From DATJLY01 sp035604615 (GTDB taxonomy: Bacteria > Pseudomonadota > Alphaproteobacteria > ATCC43930 > CGMCC-115725): a DNA stretch of 64,000 nt. The DNA lies in NCBI GenBank assembly GCA_035604615.1, contig DATNID010000020.1, positions 164,708 to 228,707 of the forward strand, in the 5' to 3' direction. Below the pieces are notes generated by a model. That model saw nothing but the letters and a program-made list of their open reading frames with translations. It was not told where the DNA came from and did no database searches. The position numbers and the translations under genes were made by a program. Positions 50,633 through 59,595 of the stretch are shown here, in pieces; position 1 is the stretch's first letter, and each line of letters starts with the position of its first letter.

Positions 50633-52987
50633 CTAGAACCTCACCCGCACGCCGCCGAAGACCGACACGGGCGGCGCCGGGCTGACGAAGCGGTTGTCGA
50701 TGCCGGGGGCGTTGGTCGCCGCGCCGGCGGGAATGCCAGGCGCGCCGACGCCGGTTGGATCGCCATACTGGCCGAACGTCGCATAGCGCGAGTCGAGCAG
50801 ATTACGGATGTCGGCGAACAGCTCGATGCGTTCGTCGAAGCTATATGAGCTGTGCAGGTTGACCACCGCGTAGCCCGGCAGCTGGCCATCGCGGTTGGCT
50901 TCGTCGCCGCGCAGGTATTGCGGCCCCATGAAGGTGAGGGCGGCACCGACGATCCAGCCCGGCGCGACGCGATAATCGACGCCGGCCTTGATCTGGTGCT
51001 GCGGGATGCCGGGCAGGCGGTCGCCGGGACGGACCTGGATGTTGCCGTTGGCGTCGGCGAAGGGATTGTTCGGCGACGGCAAGGTCAGCGACGACTGGAA
51101 GGTGGCGTCGACCAGGCTGTAGGTGGCATAGACCGACCAGCGCTCGTCCTTGTAGGCGAGGCTCGCTTCAATCCCCTGGCGCCGCGTCGCGCCGATATTC
51201 TGGAAGAACCCGGCGCTCACCGAGCTGGCGACGCCGTAGATGTCGTCGTCGAGCTCGGTGCGGTAAAGCCCAAGATTCCACGCGAACGCGCCGGGGAGCC
51301 GCTCGGGCATGGCGAAGGTGCCGCGTATGCCCGCCTCGATGGTGTGCGACACCACCTGCTTCAGCGCCGGTGGATCGGAGGCCAGCGAGGACGGCAGCAG
51401 ACAGGGCTGCGCCGGATTCGAGCATTCGATCTCGCTCGGCGTCGGCACGCGGTTGGCTTCGGAATAGCCGGCATAGACCGTCGCCGCGGGTGCGAGCTTC
51501 CAGGTCGCGCCGATGGCGGGATTGAACCGGCTGTAGCGGTTGCCGCCGCTGAGGCTGGTGCCTTGCAGGTCCTGAAGCGCGATCCGGGCGAGGTTGTAGC
51601 GGCCGCTCGCCGTCACCGCGACGGACGGCGTCACGTCGAACGTGTCGGTGGCGAAAAGTCCGTAATAGTCGTTCTTGGCGTTGAGGCGCACGGGCGTCGC
51701 GTTGAAGCCCGTGTTTTCGGGCGTCGCGACGAAAAGGCCCGACGACAGAACCTGGAGCGCGGGATCTATCACGCCCACTTCGGTGGTCGATTGCAAATCG
51801 ATCGCCGCATGGTCGATGCTGCCGCCGGCGACGAAATTGTTGTCGTGGCCGAAGAGCGGCGCGGTATCGGCCGCCTGCGCCGCGCCGCCCAATCCCACCG
51901 CGCGGATGAACTCGCGATCGTTCTCGCCGATCGGCAGCGTCCCGCCGGCCGAGATGTCCGGCAGCGCAGCCCCGCCGGCGCCGGTTGCCGGTGTCGCCGC
52001 GTCCGACTGGCACAGCAGCCCGTTGGCCGGAGCGCAAGCCACGAGGCCGGTGGTGTTGCCGTTCGCGACCGTCTGGCGAAACTCGCGGCGATAGAGATTG
52101 CCTTGCAGCGACAGCGTATCGCTTGCGCGATAGGCGCCGTTGAGGGTCACGAATTCGAGCTGGTTGAAATTGTCCTGGGGCGTGGTGAAGACCAGCGACC
52201 GGCCCGCCGCCAGCTCCTGGATCGGCGTGACACCTTGGCCGAACAGGCGGTTGTTGGCGCCGGTGAAGCTGAGATCGAGCGACGCCCGCTCGCCGCGCGC
52301 GGCGAGGTCGGCATAGAGCTGGCGCAGCGAGTCGGGCGAGAACTGGCGCCAGCCATCCTGGTCGAGCGCGCGCCCGGCGACATAGGCGGCGAAGTTGCCG
52401 GCCTCCGCGCCATATTGGAACGATGCGCCGCGCCGCGCGAACGATCCGCCGGTAAGCTCGGCCTCGCCGCCATGATGGGTGAAGCCGTTCTTCATGGTGA
52501 CGACAACGGCGCCGCCCAGCGCATTGAGGCCATAAACCGGGTTCGAGCCGAGGACATCGACGCGGTCGATCGCGAGGTCGGGGATGAGATCCCAATCGAC
52601 GGTATCGCCGAACGCCTCGTTGACGCGCACGCCGTTCTGATAGACCGCGATTCCTTGCGGCGTGCCGAGTACCGGCGAGGCCTCGAAGCCGCGATAGAGA
52701 ATGTCGGGCTGGAACGGATCGGCGAGATTGGCGTTGACGCTGACGCCGTTGAGGCGGTCGGTCATGGCGTCAAGCACGCTGGCCGAACCTTCGCGCGTCA
52801 GCTCCGATGAGGTGAGCGACTGGACGTTGCCGGGCACCTTGTCGACGTCGATGCCGGTTCCGGCCAGCGGCGTGACGCCGATCACCTGCACCGGCGGCAA
52901 CGTATAGACCGGCTGCGCGACCGCGGGAACCGGCAACGCGGCAAAGGCCGCGCCCGCGATCAGCCGCGCGCATGGGCGGGCGGCCAT
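50633..52987 (-). CDS. TonB-dependent outer-membrane receptor
   Basis: A 784-residue outer-membrane receptor: signal ARLIAGAAFAALPVPAVAQ (about 7-25), a plug domain (VDVLGSNPVYGLNALGGAVV, about 140-160) and a 22-strand barrel whose C-terminus ends in the aromatic GGVRVRF. Family proteins import iron complexes, vitamins or bulky organic molecules. It is the last gene of a closely packed minus-strand series and begins 22 bases after the Rieske pseudogene, so its expression may depend on the aromatic operon. Ligand unknown. Confidence 0.92.
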   Translation of the reverse strand: MAARPCARLIAGAAFAALPVPAVAQPVYTLPPVQVIGVTPLAGTGIDVDKVPGNVQSLTSSELTREGSASVLDAMTDRLNGVSVNANLADPFQPDILYRGFEASPVLGTPQGIAVYQNGVRVNEAFGDTVDWDLIPDLAIDRVDVLGSNPVYGLNALGGAVVVTMKNGFTHHGGEAELTGGSFARRGASFQYGAEAGNFAAYVAGRALDQDGWRQFSPDSLRQLYADLAARGERASLDLSFTGANNRLFGQGVTPIQELAAGRSLVFTTPQDNFNQLEFVTLNGAYRASDTLSLQGNLYRREFRQTVANGNTTGLVACAPANGLLCQSDAATPATGAGGAALPDISAGGTLPIGENDREFIRAVGLGGAAQAADTAPLFGHDNNFVAGGSIDHAAIDLQSTTEVGVIDPALQVLSSGLFVATPENTGFNATPVRLNAKNDYYGLFATDTFDVTPSVAVTASGRYNLARIALQDLQGTSLSGGNRYSRFNPAIGATWKLAPAATVYAGYSEANRVPTPSEIECSNPAQPCLLPSSLASDPPALKQVVSHTIEAGIRGTFAMPERLPGAFAWNLGLYRTELDDDIYGVASSVSAGFFQNIGATRRQGIEASLAYKDERWSVYATYSLVDATFQSSLTLPSPNNPFADANGNIQVRPGDRLPGIPQHQIKAGVDYRVAPGWIVGAALTFMGPQYLRGDEANRDGQLPGYAVVNLHSSYSFDERIELFADIRNLLDSRYATFGQYGDPTGVGAPGIPAGAATNAPGIDNRFVSPAPPVSVFGGVRVRF

Positions 52988-53009
52988 TACGCCTGCTATC
53001 CGCGCGGCG

Positions 53010-54203
53010 CTAGCGCCGGAAATAATTCCCGGCCTGCACCTTCACCGTCGCCTGCGCCGGATCGAACGCGACGCCGATGGGATCGCCGCCCTGACGCACC
53101 ACCGCGATCTGCTCGCGCACCATGCGGCGCAGCCGCACGACGCCGAGATCGGAGGTCGCGAGATTCTCCTCGGAATGGAGGCTGATCGGCCCCTGCCCCA
53201 CCTGCGCCTCCCAATCGCCGGGGAAGCGCTGATGCTCGTCCTCGCTGAGCTCGGATCACAGGCGGCCGTCATAGGCGCGCATTTCGCGCTGCACGAAATT
53301 CTCCGGCACGCGCCCGGCATGGAACAGGCGGTAATGGGTGTCGTCGACCGGCAGCACCCAGCCGATCCGCGTCGCCGGGCCTTCCGCCATGCGCACGTCG
53401 GGCACGATGCGCACGTGCGGCAGCAGCACTTGGGTGATGCGGTCCATCTCGCGCCCGTCGTCGAGCTTGCGGTAGGCGATGTAGCGCATGCCGTGATCGG
53501 CATGCTCCCATTTCACCTGCGGCATGATGCCGAATTCGGACACGAACTGGACGCCGCTGAAGGTCGTGTGAAGGATCGGGAGATGGAACGGGTCCATCAC
53601 GTTCTCCCAATCGTTGAGCCAGTTGGTCGGCACGATCTCGACCGTATGGTCACCGCCGCCGCCGGTCGAGGCGCCGTCGGCATGGATGCGCTCGCCGGGC
53701 TTGAGGATCTCGAGGCAATCGTAGCGCGGCAGCACCGGCTTCTTCTCGGGCGGCCCCATATAGGCGAACACCAGGCCATAGCGCTCCTCGAGCGGATACC
53801 AGGGCTGGCGCACGGTGTGGCGCGCCTTGCCGCCTTCGGGCTCGCACGGCTGATCGAGGCAGCGTCCCTCGACGTCGAACAGCCAGCCGTGATAGCAGCA
53901 GCGCAGGCCTTCCTGCTCGACCCGGCCGTAATAGAGCGTGGTGCCGCGATGGGCGCAGCGCGGATAGAGCAGGCCTGGCCTTCCCTGGCGGTCGCGGAAC
54001 AGGACCAAATCCTCGCCCAGGATGCGGATGTTCTGGGGCTTGGGGCCGACCTTCTCCGCGAGCGCGACCGGATGCCAGTAGCGGCGCATGAATTCGCCGC
54101 CCGGCGTCCCCGGGCCGACCTCGGTGATCTCGGCGTCGTGGTGCTGCGGCGCGCGGCCATAGGCGGTCCTCTCATCGAGCGGCCGCTTGCCCAGTTCGTC
54201 CAT
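53010..54203 (-). pseudogene. Rieske non-heme iron oxygenase, alpha subunit 4, interrupted by an in-frame TGA
   Basis: The reading frame runs 398 codons in total but contains TGA at 53256-53258 (codon 316), splitting it into 315 residues and an 81-residue tail. Both parts are in the same frame and read like one protein: REMRAYDGRL, stop, then SELSEDEHQRFPGDWEAQVG. In comparable enzymes the stop position is expected to be Trp (TGG), one base away. The Rieske centre is intact (Cys83, His85, Cys102, His105), as is the iron-site helix (NDWENVMDPFHLPILHTTF). It is either a recent nonsense mutation, a sequence error or a readthrough case. The gap from the permease stop is 51 bases. Confidence 0.85.
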
Positions 54204-54254
54204 GCGTTCCTCCCGCGATCGATGTACGCAGTCTAGCCGATTTGAAAAAATGCG

Positions 54255-55982
54255 TCAGGTGTCGGGCAGGAGGCGGCGGGCGATGACGACGACCGGCGCG
54301 ACGCAGGCCACGAGGAGGCAGCCGACCGCGGCGGCCGACCCGCTTTCGTTGGCGATGAAAAGATTCCACATGGTGACGCTCAAGACCGGGTTGTCGCGGC
54401 TGGCGAGAATGGTGGGCAGGGTGAACTCGCGCACGCCGATGACGAAAAGCAGCACGAAATTGGCGGTGAGCGTCGGCCGCAGCAGCGGCAGCACCACCCG
54501 GCCCATGGTCGCGAGCCACTGTCCGCCGGCGACATAGGATGCTTCCTCGTGCTCGCGGTGGAGCTGGGTCAAGGACGCGCGGCTCAGCCGCGTCGCCACG
54601 GCGAGGCGGTAGGAATAGGCCAGCACCAGCACCCACACGGTGCCGTAGAGCCCGATCGGCAAGGACAAATAGAGCAGCATGACGGCCAACCCCGCGATCA
54701 CCGCCGGGATGCCGATCGAGATGATGCTCAGCACGTCGAGCAACGCGCGGCCCGGCAAGCGCGAGCGCAGCACGGTCCAGGCGATGAGCGCGCCCAGCGA
54801 CGTCACGATCGCGGCACTCGCCCCCGCGACGATGAAGGTGTTGCGCAGCGCCGCGAAAAAGTCCGCGCGCGCGAAGAGCGTGGCATAGGCCTGGAAGCTC
54901 GCGCGCGGCAGGAGCGCCAGCGACGGCACCGCGAAGCCGTAGAGGCTGGTCCACAGCAGCACCAACGCCGGCAGCACCACCGCGAACCCCAGATAAAGCG
55001 CGATGAACGCCCAGGCCGGCGCCGCCCATCGCCCGAGCGCGAGCCGCGCCGGGCGATAAGCCTTGCCGGCGACGATGGCGAACCGCTCCGCCCGCCGCAC
55101 CGCCCGGTTATAGGCGAGCAGCAGCAGCATCGCGGCGGCGAGAAACGGCAGCGCCACCGCCGCGGCGCGCCCGAACGCCGGCAGGTTGGTGTCGGGATTG
55201 AGCTCGTAATAGATGCGCGTGCTGAAGATGTCGATGCGCGCGGGAAGGCCGATCACCAGCGGCATCTCGAACTGCTCGAGCGCGATCAGGGACGCGAGGA
55301 TGAGCGGCGCCAGGATGCCCGGGCGCAGCACCGGCAATGTGACGCGCAGGAAGGTCGCCCACGGCGGCGCGCCGGCGGTGCTGCTCGCTTCCTCGAGCGC
55401 CGGGTTCATGGTGCGGAGCGCCGCGCCCAGCAGCAGGAACAGGAACGGCACCAAGGCCGCGCCCTGGGCGAGAATCAGCCCCGCCATGCTGAAGATGTCG
55501 AGCGGCCCGTCGCCCGCGAGCCCGAGGAGCGCGCGCAGCGCGACATTGATCCAGCCCGCATGCGGCCCGAGCAGGAAGGTCCAGGCGATCCCCAGCACCA
55601 CGCCCGGCACCAGCAGCGGGAACAGCACCGCGGCATAGACCGCGCCGCGCGCCCTAAGGTCGGTGCGCTCCACCAGCCAGGCGAGGACGAAAGCGGCGGC
55701 GAATCCCAGCGTCACCGATCCTGCGACGAAGATCAGCGTGTTGGGGATGACCGTGGTGTAGAGCCGGCGCTCGGCATAGACGGCGGCGAGATTGGCGAGG
55801 GTCCACTGCGTTCCCGGCTCGAATGGCAGCGCGTCCTGCGGCCCGCGGAAGGCGGCGGCGAACAGCATCCCCAAGGGCGCGATGACGAGATAGAGCGCGA
55901 TGATGGCGGCGAGCGCGAGGATCGCGGTGCCGATCCAACCCGTTTCCGAGAAGCGTGCCGCGAACGGCGCGCGGCGCCTCAT
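54255..55982 (-). CDS. ABC transporter permease, fused two-domain type (iron/thiamine FbpB-like)
   Basis: A 575-residue membrane protein with two homologous permease halves, each with about six hydrophobic segments and an EAA loop: ALEEASSTAGAPPWATFLRV in the first and EHEEASYVAGGQWLATMGRV in the second. This is the FbpB/ThiP arrangement. The partner binding protein is upstream with an ATGA overlap. No ATPase gene is adjacent, which is unusual. Substrate class (iron or small polyamine-like/aromatic ligand) cannot be decided from the permease. Confidence 0.9.
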   Translation of the reverse strand: MRRRAPFAARFSETGWIGTAILALAAIIALYLVIAPLGMLFAAAFRGPQDALPFEPGTQWTLANLAAVYAERRLYTTVIPNTLIFVAGSVTLGFAAAFVLAWLVERTDLRARGAVYAAVLFPLLVPGVVLGIAWTFLLGPHAGWINVALRALLGLAGDGPLDIFSMAGLILAQGAALVPFLFLLLGAALRTMNPALEEASSTAGAPPWATFLRVTLPVLRPGILAPLILASLIALEQFEMPLVIGLPARIDIFSTRIYYELNPDTNLPAFGRAAAVALPFLAAAMLLLLAYNRAVRRAERFAIVAGKAYRPARLALGRWAAPAWAFIALYLGFAVVLPALVLLWTSLYGFAVPSLALLPRASFQAYATLFARADFFAALRNTFIVAGASAAIVTSLGALIAWTVLRSRLPGRALLDVLSIISIGIPAVIAGLAVMLLYLSLPIGLYGTVWVLVLAYSYRLAVATRLSRASLTQLHREHEEASYVAGGQWLATMGRVVLPLLRPTLTANFVLLFVIGVREFTLPTILASRDNPVLSVTMWNLFIANESGSAAAVGCLLVACVAPVVVIARRLLPDT

Positions 55983-56998
55983 TTCTGGCCGCGCACCAGC
56001 GCCGAATAGCCCTGATAATACTGGGCCCGCTGATCCATGGTCGCCACGTCCTCGACCAGGATCTTGGCCTTGGCGGCGTGGATCTCGTCCATCAGCCTGG
56101 CGGTCGAGCCGGGGCGGATGTCGGCCTCGTGGATGACGCTCTCGTAAAGGCCGCGCCCCTCGTCGGAGGCGAGCCACGCCGACAGCAGCGCGGCGGCGTT
56201 GGGATGGGGCGCATCCTTCAACGCGGCGATGGCGAACTGCGCCGCCGGCACGATGTCCATGATGAGATACCCCGCCGGCACGCCGTCCTTCGTATAGCTG
56301 TAGGAGAGCGCGATCGAATCGCCCACCGCCAGGACGCGCTCGCCGCTCTTCAACAGCGCCTCGCCGGCGGCATTGGTGACCAGCAGCTTGCGGTCGTCGA
56401 TGAGGGTGCGGCCCCACGCCTCGGTGCGCTCCGGCCCCCATTCGAGCGCGAGGAAGCCCATCAGGCGCGGCAGCAGGAAGCTCTGCGCCGTGAGCTTGCC
56501 GGTCCATTTGGGATCGGTCAGCGACTCCCATGTGTGCGGCAGCTCGGCCTCGGCGACGTGCTCTTTGGCGTAGACCACCGAGTAGACGAAATTGTGGGTG
56601 GCGACGGCATCGCCGTCGAACACCGCGTTGCGCGGATCGAGGCCGAGGCTTTTCCAGTCGACATGCTGGAGCAGGCCGCGCTTCTCGACCTCGATCATGC
56701 CGCCCAGCGAGAACGACCAGGCGTCGAAGGAATGCCGCCCGGCGCGCGCCTCGGCGATGATCTTGGTGGCGCCCTGAAGATCGGCGATGGTGGAAACCTT
56801 GATGCCGGGAAAGCGCTTGGCGAACGCGTCCGGCACCCACTCGACCTCGACCGCGGCGGGGCCGGAGATCACCACCTCCTGCTCGGCCTTGGCCTTCTCG
56901 TAGAGCGCCACCATCGCCGGATTGGGCTCCCACGCGGCGGCGGCGCCGGCATATGCGACGAAGGCGATTGCGGCAGTGAGCGGAAAAACGCGCATCAT
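55979..56998 (-). CDS. ABC transporter substrate-binding protein, iron(III)/polyamine-like
   Basis: A 339-residue secreted binding protein with a signal at residues 1-22 (FPLTAAIAFVAYAGAAAA) and the type 2 fold seen in FbpA/PotD-like proteins: EVVISGPAAVEVEWVPDAFA, THNFVYSVVYAKEHVAEAEL, ESLTDPKWTGKLT. The classical two-tyrosine iron site of FbpA is not obvious, so an organic ligand is possible. ATGA overlaps at both ends, with fumarylacetoacetase upstream and the permease downstream, tie it to homogentisate catabolism. Confidence 0.85.
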   Translation of the reverse strand: MMRVFPLTAAIAFVAYAGAAAAWEPNPAMVALYEKAKAEQEVVISGPAAVEVEWVPDAFAKRFPGIKVSTIADLQGATKIIAEARAGRHSFDAWSFSLGGMIEVEKRGLLQHVDWKSLGLDPRNAVFDGDAVATHNFVYSVVYAKEHVAEAELPHTWESLTDPKWTGKLTAQSFLLPRLMGFLALEWGPERTEAWGRTLIDDRKLLVTNAAGEALLKSGERVLAVGDSIALSYSYTKDGVPAGYLIMDIVPAAQFAIAALKDAPHPNAAALLSAWLASDEGRGLYESVIHEADIRPGSTARLMDEIHAAKAKILVEDVATMDQRAQYYQGYSALVRGQK

Positions 56999-58299
56999 GC
57001 CGGCATGACCATGCCGCGCGCTTCGCCGAAGCCGATGGTGACGTGGTCGGCCTTGGCGGCGTGGGCGCGGAAGATGACTTCGTCGCCGTCCTCGAGCCAG
57101 CGCCGCTCCTCGCCGTTGGACAGTTTCAAGGGCTCGCTGCCGCGCTTGGTCGCCTCGAGGAGGCAGCCGAGCGAATCCGGGGTCGGCCCGGACAGGGTGC
57201 CGGTGCCGAACAGATCGCCAGGGCGCAGATTGCAGCCGTTGCTGGCGTGGTGCGCCACCATCTGGGCCACGGTCCAATAGCCGTTCTTCGCGTTGCACAG
57301 CGCGAAGCGCATCGGCTGCGCGCCGGCCTGGCGCTGGCGCTGGGTCGAAATGAGCGCCTCGACCGTGATGTCGAAGCCGCCCTCGCGCTTGGATTTGAGA
57401 TGCGGGAGCGGCGCCGGGTCGCCGGCCGCGCGCTCGAAATCGGCGCAGCGGAACGGTTCGAGCGCGTCCTTGGTCACGATCCAGGGCGAGACGGTGGTGC
57501 AGAAGCTCTTGCCGAGGAAGGGGCCCAACGGCTGCGACTCCCAGCCCTGGATGTCGCGCGCCGACCAGTCGTTGAGGAGACAGAAGCCGAAGATGTGGTC
57601 TTCCGCCTGGTCGATCGGAATGGTCTGGCCCAGCCGATTGCCGGTGCCGATCCAGAAGCCCAGCTCGACCTCGCAATCGAGCGCGCGCGAGCCGGCATAG
57701 AACGGCGCCTCGGCATTGGGCGGGCGGATCTGGCCCTTGGGCCGCCGCACCGGAAAGCCGCTCGCCACCACCGACGAAGCGCGGCTGTGATAAGCCACCG
57801 GCACGTACTTGAAGTTGACGTTGAGCGGATTGTCCGGCCGGAGCGACCGCCCCGCGTTGGTGGCGTGATAGATCGAGCTGAAGAAATCGGTGAAGTCGCC
57901 GATCTCGCACGGCAGCATGAGTTCGGCCTCGGTCATCGGCACCAGAACCGGCTCGACGCTGGAGCGGCGCGCGGCGCCGGCCGCGTCCAGCAGCTCGAAA
58001 AGCGCGCGGCGCAGCGCGCGCGACGCGCCGTTGCCCATCGCCATGAGCGTGTTGAGGGTCGGACCTGACGCCGCCTCGGCAGCCGCGGCAGCATCGCCCG
58101 AAAAGAGCCGCGCGCGCTGGGCCGCGGCGAGATCGACGATGCGGTCGCCGATCGCGACGCCGCCGCGCGGCGCCTCGGCGCTGTTCTTGCGCCGGAAGAT
58201 GCCGAGCGGCAGGTTCTGGAGCGGAAATTCCGTGCCGGACGCGTTGGCCGACGCGATCCAGCTCATGCGCGCCGGATCGTGGGTTGCATCGAGCGTCAT
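56995..58299 (-). CDS. fahA: Fumarylacetoacetase
   Basis: A 434-residue enzyme that hydrolyses fumarylacetoacetate to fumarate and acetoacetate, the last step of homogentisate/tyrosine breakdown. Marks: N-terminal SWIASANASGTEFPLQNLP, catalytic/metal domain DFTDFFSSIYHATNAGR, VAYHSRASSVVASG, ALDCEVELGFWIGTGN, CLLNDWSARDIQGWESQPLG and GDLFGTGTLSGP. The ATG at 58297-58299 overlaps the hmgA stop; an in-frame start 13 codons upstream is not conserved. Confidence 0.95.
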   Translation of the reverse strand: MTLDATHDPARMSWIASANASGTEFPLQNLPLGIFRRKNSAEAPRGGVAIGDRIVDLAAAQRARLFSGDAAAAAEAASGPTLNTLMAMGNGASRALRRALFELLDAAGAARRSSVEPVLVPMTEAELMLPCEIGDFTDFFSSIYHATNAGRSLRPDNPLNVNFKYVPVAYHSRASSVVASGFPVRRPKGQIRPPNAEAPFYAGSRALDCEVELGFWIGTGNRLGQTIPIDQAEDHIFGFCLLNDWSARDIQGWESQPLGPFLGKSFCTTVSPWIVTKDALEPFRCADFERAAGDPAPLPHLKSKREGGFDITVEALISTQRQRQAGAQPMRFALCNAKNGYWTVAQMVAHHASNGCNLRPGDLFGTGTLSGPTPDSLGCLLEATKRGSEPLKLSNGEERRWLEDGDEVIFRAHAAKADHVTIGFGEARGMVMPA

Positions 58300-59588
58300 G
58301 TGTGCCCCCGGAAGAATTTCTCGAAGCCGCTCCAGCACGCATCATAGTCGCGCTGCAAGGCCGGCGTCTCCAGCGCGAAGCGGGTCGGGCGGCAGACAAG
58401 CCGCGTCTCGAACATGAAGGCGAGCGTGTCGCCGAGATAATGCGGCGCGAGATTGCCCGTCGAGGCCTGCGCGTGGGTGGCGCGGTCGGGTCCGTGCGCG
58501 GCGAGGCAATTGTGCAGGCTGGCTCCGCCCGGCGCGAAGCCCGACGCCTTGGCCTCGTATTCGCCGCGGATGAGGCCCATGAACTCGCTCATCACGTTGC
58601 GGTGGAACCAGGGCGGCCGGAAGGTGTGCTCGGCCACCTGCCAGCGCGGCGGGAAAATGACGAAATCCACGTTCGCCGTGCCGGGGAGCCCCGAGGGCGA
58701 GGTCAACACGGTGAAGATCGACGGATCGGCGTGGTCGAAGCTCACCGTGTTGATGACCATGAAATTGGCGAGGTCGTACTTGTAGGGCACGTAGTTGCCG
58801 TGCCAGGCGACCACGTCGAACGGCGAATGATCGAGCTCCGTCGCCCACAGGTTGCCCTCGAACTTGTGGACCAGCTCGACGCGCGCGTCGCGGTCCTCGA
58901 AGGTGGCGCAAGGCGCCTGGAAGTCGCGCGGATTGGCGAGGCCGTTGGAGCCGATGGGGCCGAGCTCGGGGAGGCGCAGCGCGGCACCGTAATTCTCGCA
59001 CGCATAGCCCCGGGCATTGCCGTCCGGCAGCTCGACCGCGAACTTGATGCCGCGCGGCACGACAGCGATCTCGCCCGGCCCCGCCATGAGCGCGCCCAAT
59101 TCGGTGCGGACCAGGAGCCGCCCCTCTTGCGGCACGATCAGGAACTCGCCGTCGGCGTCGGCGAAGACGCGGTCGCGCATCGGCCGGTTGGCGGCATAGC
59201 AATGAATGGCGACGCCAGTGCGGGCGCTCAGATCGCCGTTGCCCGCCATGGTGACGAGCCCGTCGACGAAATCGCGCGGGCCTTCTTGCGGCGGCAGCGG
59301 GTCCCAGCGCAGCCGGTCGGGCGGCGCCTCGCCCGCGAACGGCGTGCTGCGCATCAGCCCGTTGTCGATGCGGCGGAAGGCGCCGTGCATCGCCGAGGGC
59401 AGAATGCGGTAGAGCCAGGTGCGGCGGTTCTCGGCGCGCGGCGCGGTGAAGGGCGTGCCGCTGACGCCCTCGGCATAAAGCCCCAAGGGCGGGCGCTGCG
59501 GCGAGTTCTGCCCGTGGGGCAGCGCGCCCGCGACCGCCTCGCTCGCGAACTCGTTGCCGAACCCGGAGAGATAGCGCAGCTCGCTCAT
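58296..59588 (-). CDS. hmgA: Homogentisate 1,2-dioxygenase
   Basis: A 430-residue iron-dependent ring-cleavage dioxygenase converting homogentisate to maleylacetoacetate. Family marks include YLSGFGNEFASEAVAGALP, RTWLYRILPSAMHG, VVAWHGNYVPYKYDLANFM, FPPRWQVAEHTFRPPWFHRN (iron ligands) and EFMGLIRGEYEAK, with HGPDRATHAQAS near the end. Overlaps fahA by four bases and follows the amidase after seven. No maleylacetoacetate isomerase gene is in the window. Confidence 0.95.
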   Translation of the reverse strand: MSELRYLSGFGNEFASEAVAGALPHGQNSPQRPPLGLYAEGVSGTPFTAPRAENRRTWLYRILPSAMHGAFRRIDNGLMRSTPFAGEAPPDRLRWDPLPPQEGPRDFVDGLVTMAGNGDLSARTGVAIHCYAANRPMRDRVFADADGEFLIVPQEGRLLVRTELGALMAGPGEIAVVPRGIKFAVELPDGNARGYACENYGAALRLPELGPIGSNGLANPRDFQAPCATFEDRDARVELVHKFEGNLWATELDHSPFDVVAWHGNYVPYKYDLANFMVINTVSFDHADPSIFTVLTSPSGLPGTANVDFVIFPPRWQVAEHTFRPPWFHRNVMSEFMGLIRGEYEAKASGFAPGGASLHNCLAAHGPDRATHAQASTGNLAPHYLGDTLAFMFETRLVCRPTRFALETPALQRDYDACWSGFEKFFRGHT

Positions 59589-59595
59589 GGTTGGA

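Noticed and set aside
53256..53258. TGA as selenocysteine codon in the Rieske oxygenase
   Set aside because: Rieske oxygenases are not known selenoproteins. The expected residue is Trp and no SECIS-like hairpin directly after the TGA was evident, so a nonsense change is simpler.
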